Shown piece by piece: positions 48,101 through 60,100 of a stretch of 64,000 nucleotides of DNA. The notes under the pieces are model-generated. The model made no database searches and was not told where the DNA came from. It saw only the letters and a program-made list of their open reading frames with translations. The position numbers and the translations under genes are program-made. Every line of letters starts with the position of its first letter. Within the stretch, counting starts at the first letter, position 1. The stretch lies in contig OU862933.1 of the NCBI GenBank assembly GCA_917880885.1, positions 7,921,452 to 7,985,451 on the forward strand, written 5' to 3'. This DNA comes from Limnephilus marmoratus (Eukaryota; Arthropoda; Insecta; Trichoptera; Limnephilidae).

Positions 48101-51100
48101 AAATAACACAAATTAATCAAATAAAATTTATTTTCCCACACCGGGATTAGATCTTTGGATTGCGAGTCAAGAGCCTTACCCTTAGACCACGCCGGTCGTC
48201 AAAGTTAATGTCAGCTTTATAAAACAGCTTGTTTCTCTGTCTCATTAACTCTGCCTGTCGGAAGACAAGCAAGCTGCCGACACCCGTCTTGCTCTCATTT
48301 AATTACTTCAATCGTAAAAACAGAGGCAGATACGGCATGGAATCTTGCTGACTGCCGCCAAACTACGACCAAACTGCAGGGGCTATCAAAGCTGCTACGC
48401 AATGAAAGTTATGCACTTGGTGTGTAGATACAAAAGCCCCTTTGTGTAGATTGCAATTTGAAGAAGTATAGTTGAATGATTTTTATTAACAAATCCCTTG
48501 ACACAAACCTGTTGTTGTTTTGCTTCCAAGGTCTGGCAGCTGGGCTCCTCCACGGCCAACTTCACACTGGAGGACCACGAGAAGGGGGTAAACTGTGTGG
48601 ACTACTACCACGGGGGCGACAAACCCTACCTGATCAGCGGGGCCGACGACCGCACTGTCAGGATATGGGATTACCAGAATAAGACCTGCGTACAAGTTCT
48701 AGACGGTATTCTTACTCTTATTTATGTATTTATTTTACTTTAAATAGTTCCACTTTAAACAGTCTAATATAAACATACATTTTTTACAACTTTCTTCAAA
48801 TATGCTTAACCCCTTGGAGCTGGAGCTCTGCAATTGCAGTGTTGAATAATCGTGCCTACGCACAGTAAGAAGCACTGCAATTGCAGTGTCGATCTTAAAT
48901 ATTCATTTGTATTTGGATATTGCCCCTATTAGAAATCTTTTTATTTATTAATGTTTCTTGCCGTCCCGTACAGGTTAATCATTATTTTTTTATTTTACTG
49001 GGAACTAATTTATTTCATACGTCGTAAGCAAAAAGGGCCGCTAGTAATTTGCAAAGGTCACAAGCGGGAATCTGGTGATTACACATCACATTTGGAGTAT
49101 GTATACCTTTTTTGATTTGAGCTTGAATCAAGTCCAAAGTCAGAATTTTGTTAGTAAAATTTCAAAAAATCAGTTGCTAGGTGTAGATCAGCTATTAGAA
49201 TTACAGTGAAACCCTCATAAGAAGTTTGGTTTTTTTAGTCCCACAGCCCAAAATTCACCCAATTTTTCCCACATATACCTAAGGTTTTCCTGCTTAAGAA
49301 GTTGTTTTTTCGGGTTCCTTGGAAAACTTCTTAATAGGGTTTCACTCTATTTTAAAATGCATCCAAGTTTAGACTTGGCTCCAAGAGTTAGACATTTTTT
49401 TTAAATATATCGAAATGCTTAGTAAGAAAAAATAAATTATATTTCGGTTATCTATGCAAAGTAGATTCCCCATTGCCCCCCTTGTACTATGAGTTTCCGG
49501 ATATCACATATTTCTTTAGTCAGTTGTAGTCATTTACTATATTGCCATCCCTTTTTACCATATATGTAGGTACTCTACGACATGCCAGCATTATTAACTA
49601 ACTTCTGTCAAAAGGAATCTATTCCAAACAGTTGATATGTAAGTTCTTATTTTGCATGGGACTGTAGTTTAGTGAACTTATTTCGTATTGATGTTTCCCC
49701 AGGCCACACACAGAACGTATCCGCTGTATCATTCCACCCAGAGCTGCCCATTCTGCTGACTGGATCAGAAGATGGCACTGTCAAAATATGGCACGCTGGG
49801 ACCTACAGGTAAACTCACCATATTTTCTATACCACCAATTTTATAATATATGAACGGCTTAAAGTCAAACAACTTTATCTACAAAAAATATGCAAATAAT
49901 TCTAGGTCTTATAGTAAAAAATCCTTATATCTATAAAAAAAATATACCAATAATTAAAACATATAATTAAACAAACATACCAATAAGTCACACGTTATCT
50001 ACAAGCATCCGTAACTGTTTCCGAACTACAGCTTCAAATGCACTTGGAAATGGACGGTAAATACTAAACGAAATGGTGTTTGCTGGAATTGGGTGATAAT
50101 ATGTGTAGGGAAAAATAATGGATTACAAGGAAGAAGGACAACCAATCACTTACTTCTGCGAAGGCGAACAACATAATTACAAATATACTTTATTTAGTTT
50201 CAATGGGGTACCTCGAGGTAATTATCGCCACAACCACATAAATAAGCATAAAACGATCTTGATTCAGTCAAAACACCTTTTATTTCATAAACGAATATAT
50301 ATTAGGTCCTTACATATGAAATTGGCGTTTTGCCCTACTGGCAACTTTGATCTCAAATATCTTCTCTTTGGTTAGGAATTCCAAATTCAAATTTATACAG
50401 CTATTTACTCATGTATTTGTGTTTGGAAAATAAATTATAATTCATTGGTTTTTTTCCTTAACTCGTTGTGGGCCGTTCGGACACCGGTGTCCGCGAGGTG
50501 GCGCGGCATTTTGAAATGCAATTTTGACCCTTATGTATACAGAAAGTGTATGAAGAACAATGTCAGAAACGCTTGCTCTATTATCGTACTTTACCATAGA
50601 GAAACCCGCAATGAGACAAGTCACTTCGAATAATTTATATTAAATTTTCCGTAGTCCGGGATGTAAAAAGATTCTGCGCATGCGCGAAAAAAAAAAATCT
50701 CCTTTCTACTATTTTGACCCTTCTATGTACAAAATCGGTAAAGGAAGTGTCAGAATCACTGCCGCCAACATTCCCTATGGTATGGGTAAAGATTTCATTC
50801 ATTTAGTAGCCACACAATATTTAAAAATAATTTTTGTCTGTGGGCATCTCCAACTGTCATTTTGGCGGCCGCGTCACATTGCCGATGCGTGACATGCGTG
50901 TACCTCGAATAAAACATCATAAAACCTATCAATTTACGTAATTACGCAAGTAATGTTATTTTGGTAAATAGTTTATTGTTCTAGGAATGTGTTTCAGTCA
51001 ATAAAATATACGATAGGTTAAATTTAATCCACAAACATTCAATTGAAGATCGTGAAATTTCCGTGTTTTTCTGGAAAAAGCCAGGACCTCAACAGGTTAA

Positions 51101-54100
51101 TTCTTTTTTTCTTTGCGTTACTTAGTTTACAAAATGGAAAACTTGATATATCGCTTTATTTACGAGTACGAGTTCCACGGTGGCACCAGTGCTGCAGAAA
51201 CGGCTTGAAGGATTAATGATGTGTATAGCGACGGTGCCGCAAAAGAAAACACAGTTGTGTTTTCTTTTGTGTTTTTTTTTTGTGTCGTTCACTACAGCTT
51301 TCTTAAATCTGGCCAGACGATTACAGATGTCTATTGTCAGCAACTGCAAACCATGATGAAAAAGCTAGCTGCTAAACAACCGAGGCTGGTTAATCGCTCT
51401 AGGCCACTGCTGCTTCATGACAACGCTAGACCACACACTGCACAACAGACGGCTACCAAATTAGAGGAGCTTCAATTGGACATCCACCGTCTTCTCCGGA
51501 CCTTGCCCCAACAGATTACTGTTTTTTTTCGAAATTTGGATAACTTCTTGCAAGGGAAAAAATTCAACTCCGATTGGGCAGTCCAAACCGCCTTCAAAGA
51601 TTTTATTGATTCCCATTCGAATGGTTTTTTAGTAAAGGAATCGGTGAACTATCTATGAGATGGCAAACGTGCATAGATAGCAATGGTACATACTTTGATT
51701 AAATAAATATATTATATTAAAAAAAAATCGACTTTGTGTTCCTCCCATACAAAACGCCAATTTCATATGTAAGGATCTAATATGAACACAAACAACCAAC
51801 AAAATGTTTCCAATGTAGTCATCAGTCAAAATCTTCTTCTGTTTTTTCAGAAACAAAAGCACTTGAATTCACGCTTGGCATTGTTCCATTTTCAAATGCT
51901 TTTCCAGCAAGGTGGTTTGGTTAGGGAGGATAGGTACTGGATAAATGACATCCCTGTAGAAACTACGCATATTATCATTTCCAAACCAAACAAAAAGACA
52001 TACCAATAATAAGTATTGGCATGTTTTTATGTAGATAACGTTGTTTAACTTTAAGCCCTCGATGTGTACGAATATGTATGTATATGAATCTACCAAGTCT
52101 TTTGAGTTTTATTATTGTTCTCTTAGAAGTGACTAAATGACTCAACACGCAGATGTGACACGCACATTGAAAGAATTTTCTTTTAATTTGCTGACACGGA
52201 TCAGGAATTTTATAATTGCACGGATTATTTTTTTTCAGATTGGAGTCTTCATTGAATTACGGCTTTGAAAGAGTGTGGACTATTTCATGTATGCACGGTT
52301 CCAACAATGTGGCACTTGGGTAAGATTACATATTTAATTTTCACTGCATTCAATATACAATGAAACCCTCTTAAGAAGTTAATAATAATAATAATCTTTA
52401 TTCAATGAAATAACAACAATATAACTAAAAAAATTACATGCTCAATGTAGTTTACAAATAGATTACATCAATCAGTACAGAAAAATTAACAAATAGAAAG
52501 TAATGTAAGAAAGGTTACACAGGAGTAGTATAGTTATACAGTATTTTTAGTTGTGCATAGCCTGCCTCACTAGGTGAACCTGTTTTGAGGCAGAATTTTT
52601 GTTAATTGTTTCTTGCAACAATTTAAAAGGTTTTTTTTATAAATGTGTAAAGTAGGTTTCCATACAGCAAAAACTTTATTTTAGTTAACATTATTGTTTG
52701 CATATACCTACACAATTCATAAACTGCAAGGTTATTACTACAATAGCAACTGTCAATGACTGGGCGTTTGGGTGAGGGCACCAGTATAGGCTCGATCATT
52801 AGAATGTATCCATATTTTAACATATTTTTTAAACTCTCTCTGTGTTTGACTCAGTTTGATGTTTTCTGGGAGAATGTTGAAGTTCCCTCTTAAGAAGTTT
52901 TCCTGCTTAAGAAGTTTGGTTTTTTTGGTCCTTGGAAGACTAAATGGCCTAATTTATCCCACTTACAAAGCTTTCCCCCCTAAGATTTCTTTTCCGGTCC
53001 TTTGGAAAACTTCTTAATAGGGTTTCACTGTATTTCTTCTCTCTCCTGACAATTCTATGCCTCACTGCCATACATCAGGATTGGCATCACAAATCTATTG
53101 TGGATTGCAACTTCTAACCTCACTTCCTTTCTTTTGTCATGAAACCAAGTGTTTTATCTCCTCAGGCCTCTGGCATATTCTGTCAGATGGTCAGAATATT
53201 TCCGCTTTGAAATAAAATACAATAAATGGATATTTCTGAATAAATAAATTGAATATTTCTGAGTGTATCCAAAAATTAAAAACTGTTTATGAAAGGTGAT
53301 GAATTAAACTTATCTTTAAATAAACTTTTCAAAATTTCAAACATCATACCGGTCGGGAGAGCAATCCTTACAGTTCAACAGAATCAATTCGACTATCGAC
53401 ATATTTAGCGTTAGTGAAACTGAAACGTTACTGAAACTTTAAAAGCGCATTAAAATTTATAATTATGTAATGTTTTTGAAACAATAAATAAACTGAATAG
53501 AATCATCACTCCACACTCCTCCTCTCTTAAAAATGTCTTTATATTGTGGATGTTATGGATATGAAATATCGGATCTGGATACGGATACGGATGTAGGAAT
53601 AATATTGTACCGGTTTCGGATAATTTCGGTTATGGATATTATAATTTTAAAATTATAAAAGTAAAATACAAATAGCAATTTAAATTCTAGTCTATATTAT
53701 AATTTGTTTTTATAATCAGTCAAATAAATAACTATTATTATAGCCACTTTAAGTGCTATGTACCTACATAGCACTATGAAGGTATGTACTTAAAAATACA
53801 AAAACAAAATTTAATAAAACCTCGGTACACTTTTACTGTAATCTAAGTATGTAATAACAAAAACAGTTCTTAAAGAATTTTGTAAATAATGAAACCATTA
53901 CAAAATATTTATTAATAAACTTTAACCTTAATTGTAGTTTTAAAAAATTGAGCAAAAGTAAATTATACTTGCAAATTGCAAGAGACATGCGTGGCTTGTG
54001 TGACAAGTAACGGCTCGGCAAACAAAAACCTGTCGTAACCTGTCATTTAGACTCCACCTTTATCCGAAACTTTTATATCAGTTTCGGTTATGGTTTTTTT

Positions 54101-57100
54101 TTTTATTTCGCATATCTGATTGTTTCGGTTACGGTTACGGAGCTCCATAACATCCCTACTTCATATGTATACACTACTGCGTGCAGGTCAGTCGATCGAC
54201 ATTTCAGAATACACTCGGAAGTGTGGTGAATTCTACACCCATATTTATTGTAAAGGTTCTGAGCGAAGATCTAGGAGCGCACTCTGAAGTTTAAGTGTGG
54301 GAGAATTGTCTTTGGCTAGAAGAGTTCTTGTGTGTCTATAAATAATCAATTGAGTAAAAATAATACATTAATTTAGCATGCTGAAAGTTTGGAATGATCT
54401 CTGTATTTTACTGTTGTTTTTTTGTCATTTTTAGTTACGATCAAGGCTCAATAATGGTCAAGGTGGGACGAGAGGAGCCAGCCATGTCTATGGATGTCAA
54501 TGGTGGCAAAATCATATGGGCTAAACATTCCGAAATACAGCAAGCTAATCTTAAGGCACTTCCTGAAGGTAATTAGTAGCCTCTTTACAATCTTTTTAAT
54601 CATTTGCCTCTTTATTAAATTAATTTATAGAGTTATTCTTCTGTTAACTTAAAACTAATTGCCGTCAAACAATATTATTATGTTATTATATTTAACGTGA
54701 TATAAACGGCTGTCGCACGTCTGAAGCATTGGCGGCTATCCCCCTGTATGCGTATGTTGCATATGTGATCCCTGAAGTTTCACTAAAACACATACATTGT
54801 GTCAAAACATACTGCGTGATGAAATAGATTGCGTTGAAAAGGCCAGCATTGTAAAGGTCAAGGCAAGGTTACTTCCCAGAATGCATGCTATCCAATTTGG
54901 CTCTTCTGTTCCTTGAAAATATTTATTGATTCTGTTTAATTTCAGACACCGAGGTGAAAGACGGCGAGCGTCTCCCGGTGGTGGTGAAGGACATGGGCTC
55001 CTGCGAAATATTCCCGCAGACCATCGCCCACAACCCCAACGGTCGCTTTGTGGTGGTCAGTGGCGACGGCGAGTACATCATCTACACGGCCATGGCTCTC
55101 CGCAACAAGGCGTTCGGCACTGCACAGGAGTTTGTATGGGCCAGCGACAGCTCCGAGTATGCCACTCTCGAGTCCTCCAGCACCATCAAGGTGTTCAAGA
55201 ACTTCAAGGAGAGGAAGAGCTTCAAGCCGGATTATGGAGCGGAAGGTATGGGAGGAAATAATTGAATGACATAACAGAATTTGGGAGGCGGGTATGGGTA
55301 TCGCTGCCCCAGGAACCATTTATTGGATAACCAACACCTCTGCCACAGGTCACCCCAAGTGGTTCGCTACGTTTGGTGACTTAGCAGGGGTCCCTGGGTT
55401 CATGAGGTGAGGTTTGTCCGGGTCTTGGCAGCAGATGTGTCTGCCCACCAGCTGCATGGCAGGCTGGATAGGGAAAGAATGGTTGAGGGGGTCCCTTTGA
55501 CTTCTCCAGCCATACTCTCTTGGAAAATCGCCTTGCACCGCAGTGGGGGGGATGGATTCATACATCCGTCACTCCTGGACATACTGACCCGCAGATTCCT
55601 ACCCACCCCTAATACCCTTCTCCTTCCCTCTCTTTCCTTTCCTAAAAAGACCCTCCACACAGCATCCCCAAAGATGACATAGGCCCTGAGGGGAATTATT
55701 TTCCTCCGGGCCTCCTCTGTGGAGCTAATTTAAAAAAAAAATGAACACTAAATAAAAAGCTAAGGGAAAAAATAAACCTTATCTAACCTATTATTTTGTC
55801 AGGTTTTGTTTTTTTTTTCTAAGAAAGGCAAGTTTTCTCAGGTTACGAATAACCTGACAATATTTGAAAATCTCCTACTACCATCACAGAAAGCGGAAAA
55901 TGTTGCTTGTGTTGTGATGGAGGACTTAGCCAGCTGAGGAATTGAACACCGGATGCCTGGGTGGGACCTAAACGCGATTCCAACTCAGCTACCGACCGCT
56001 CAATGTAATGTTACTGTTGTGTTTTATCCGGTTACTGGGGAAAATCTCTATATAATTAACTGTTATGATTGTGCAACTGACGTCTTGAATGAGAGAGACA
56101 ATTTGAAAGAGGGACTACAATGTAAGTAAATAAGAGAGCGCAAAGTTGGTTGCTCTTCGTCTTCACCTGTCATTTTAATATGTAATTAACAATCTATCAA
56201 CTATTATTAATTCCGCCATCACAGAAAGACAGCATGAAAGAGAGGCAACAATAACTATTTAATGATTATAAATGATAAGAGTGTCCATGTTTGTCCAGTC
56301 CCTCTCCCTGTCATTTGTGATAATACGTTATTACTATTTATTAACTATTACTCCGCCATCCCAATATCACGGTAAAACCTTAAATGTAAAAGGCAAAGAC
56401 ATTTCATTAGCTTAAAAATTTCATTTGTAATTTGATTTTCTGTGTATAAAGATCTCTACCAAACAGAATTTTTAACTGATGATAACCATCCTCCGAGAGG
56501 ATAGAGTACCAAAAGAAGAAATAGAACTATCTAATCACCGCATTTTGAACCCAGTTGCCACAGTTACACATCATAATAATTTTTTCCATGGTGTGTGGCC
56601 TTTTCTAACTGCTCGTGTTTTTTTTAGGTATATTTGGGGGCTACATGCTTGGAGTCAAATCTATCAGTGGAATGGCGTTCTCATTCTACGACTGGGAAAC
56701 ACTGGATCTTATAAGAAGGTATGTCTTTGATCAAGCATTTCAGGTTTTATACTCATTACTCTGAATCAATGGCAGTTTTCTCTAATGTGCGGATGTGCAG
56801 TGAACCTCAAAAGAAAAACTATGGCAAACAAGACTCACTTGAATTATAATATTACTACAGTGTGAACAGCGCACCACTACTCCATAAAAAAATTCACCCA
56901 TACGAATGATCATCTTGCTATTACTCCATAGTAAAAAAAATCCACCAATCAGATTCCAGAATCAGATTCAAGGAAGCTAAAAAAACCTGTGGTATATTTC
57001 ACACAACATAAAAGTCTAGTCCGAATGATGCTAGTAGGTATCTAAGGGCCAAAATTTGTTATTCGTGTGCGCCGCGATGGTGTTGTTGGACTCGGAACCG

Positions 57101-60100
57101 AACTTTACTGAACGCATTCGGGTGACATTGTATCTGCTCTGCGTCTATGGGGCTTATGCATATTTATTCCCTCAATATTTGCTTAATTGTTATCAAGTAA
57201 TAATTACACATTTTATTTAGTTGTTACTGCATTTCAACAATTGTTTGATTCACTGATTTTAAATAAACTGTTATTTTCGTTTTTAAAATTACTTTATTCA
57301 ATGCCAACTTATTATACATACATATTCTCAAGTCACAAATTTATTCATCATACTGATTCTGAATATTTTAAAATTAAAAATTTTACATGCTTTTTTTTCT
57401 TTCTAGAATTGAAATTCAACCAAAGCACGTTTACTGGACAGAAAATGGAACCCTGGTCTGCCTCGCCACAGAAGATTCTTACTTTATTCTGAAGTACGAC
57501 GCTTCAGTTGTGGCACAAGCTAAAGAAAACAACACACAAGTCACAGACGATGGAATTGAAGATGCATTTGAGGTTAGTAAATATTATGGATTAGACGAGA
57601 TATTAAATATTATATTTGTACGAGTTATGAAAAGAAGAAAACTCCAATTTGAGGGGCCACAAATACAAATTTTTCAAATTGTATTATAATAAATTAATCT
57701 TTGTTCAAGAACCTATAATAATTTCAAAATAACCCAATCTGATATTAATAGTGAAAAAAATATTATATATTATTTTTAAAAAGTAATATTATTAATCGGA
57801 CGATTTCTGCAAACACCGCCGCATGTGCGTCCTTTATGCATATTTTTTTACGGACGTACACTCTCCTAATCAATAGTGTGATCTGTTGAAAAAATTATAA
57901 AAATTGTTGTAAAATCCAATCCTGTAAATTTTGTCCCAAGGTATTAGGAGAGGTGAACGAGAGTGTGAAGACGGGCCTGTGGGTGGGCGACTGTTTCATT
58001 TACACCAATTCTGTGAACCGCATCAACTACTACGTGGGAGGAGAGACAGTGACCATTGCTCACCTCGACCACACTATGTATCTGCTAGGATATGTGCCCA
58101 AGGAAAACAGGTTACACATTTAACAGTTATAGTTTTAACTCAACATAATTGACCTACAGTAAAACTCTTTTATACGCAAAAGGCAATGAAGTAAATAATA
58201 CGCAGAATTCAAGCGTTTGTAGGTTTAACGATTTTTTAATAATTTTTTTAAGAATCCTAAAAATATGTGATGAACGTTCGAATACGGGTACATTCAATGG
58301 CTCTCTGACACTTTAAGCAGTTTTTATGTCTCCATGTTAAAATTCGGAGGAATTATATTTTGAAAGTGGGTGGGAAATTTCCAAACCGAAGGCTTAAAAA
58401 TTTCCAAGGGGTCAAGGCTGAAATTGATTACACAGAACTCTCCAATGGATAAACTATACTCCTTAAACATGAAACATCTTAAACCCGTCTATACTTTCAT
58501 AAGACCAAAAACGTCCCGAGCGACCTTACATTTTAAAAGCTATATATCTCTCTTCCTCTAATGCAAACATAATGTATTTTTCTTTTAACCAGAAAGAGAA
58601 CAAAATAATGCTTCTTATTGTCCTTGAAATAGGAAGGCTATCTTGCATAGATATTTTACAATCTCGATCCAAAGTGACGGTTTCTGATTTTTCCCGCGAA
58701 ACTGAGGCTTCTGGATTGTGAGGTGCGAATATATTGAACCAAGCAGACGGGTTAAGAGGAAACTCGAATAATAATTTTAATAATAGATATTTTACCAAAC
58801 TGTTGCTGTCACTGCCGCTTTTACACCCTCTACATACTGAGCGAAAGGGACAACTGCACATCAGGCAGATAGTACCGTAATAAAATTATCAAAATCGATG
58901 TGTTCCCCATTTTTCTCCTCCAAAACTGGACCGATTTTTTTTACCAATTGTATTAGAAGAAAATATTCTGTCTCTGTACCTTTTGCTTTTTTTTAAATAC
59001 GTTGTCTGTCTAGTTTGTATACTGAACGTTTTTTGGTGGTGTTCAAACCAGGCAATTTTAACAATTTTAGGAGGGTCCTAACTCCTATAACGAATAACTT
59101 AACAAAAAAAAGCTAAACGTACCGACTTACCAGTGTTCGATATTATATTACATTAAAAATCATTTGCACTAGTGTTCAAATCCAGAGAGGAAACGGTGGA
59201 TATTGAGAGCGTGAGAAAAGGTAATTTCTGTGATTTGCTCTTATAGAAAATGGCGTACTCCTCTCTTTTTAATCTACAGTGGAACTCTGTTAAGAAGTTC
59301 CCTCTTAAGAAGTTTCGTGGCTTAAGAAGTTTGGTTTTTTCGGTCCCTCGGCCCAAAATTGGCTCAATTTTTCACACGTATAAAGTTTGTTTTTTCCGGT
59401 CCCTTGGAAAACTTCTTAAGAGGGTTTCACCACACAATGTTGCCCAACCGAGTGGTGATATTTTCCTCTAGTTGTACATACTACAGACAAGGAAGTTGTG
59501 GTCAGGTGTCATCAAATATAAATTTAAAAAATTTATTTATTCTTTTTCACTTTTCAGGTTATATGTGGGAGATAAAGAACTGAATGTGGTGTCATATTCA
59601 CTGTTGCTATCAGTATTAGAGTACCAGACGGCCGTCATGAGAGGAGATTTCGAGACGGCAGACAGAGTTTTACCAACCGTGCCCAAGGAGCACAGAACCA
59701 GAGTGGCTCACTTCCTCGAAAAGCAGGTACGTTTAAACCGTTAATTATTGAAACTAGTAGTTAAAAATCCGCTCCACAGGTTGTAGCTGCTAGGGCCTGC
59801 AGGCGGTTTTTAGTTTGGCCTCGCCCAGTTTGAGTCTTGGTGACCATTTTATAAATCCGATAGAACTGGTTCCAAAAATAGCCGGTTCCTAGGTTCCAAT
59901 GTGATCCTATGGTAATGACATCATATGTAATATATATAGCCGCGTGTTACTATTATTCACAACGGCCAGTTACAATAATAATCATATTACCGTCAATCTC
60001 TCCATATCCGGAGAGATTCTCAAAATTACAAATCCGTAGAACTTATACCTGCTAGCCAGGTCCTCGTGTAATCTGTTAGTGCAAGTGGTGCCATCCTTTG

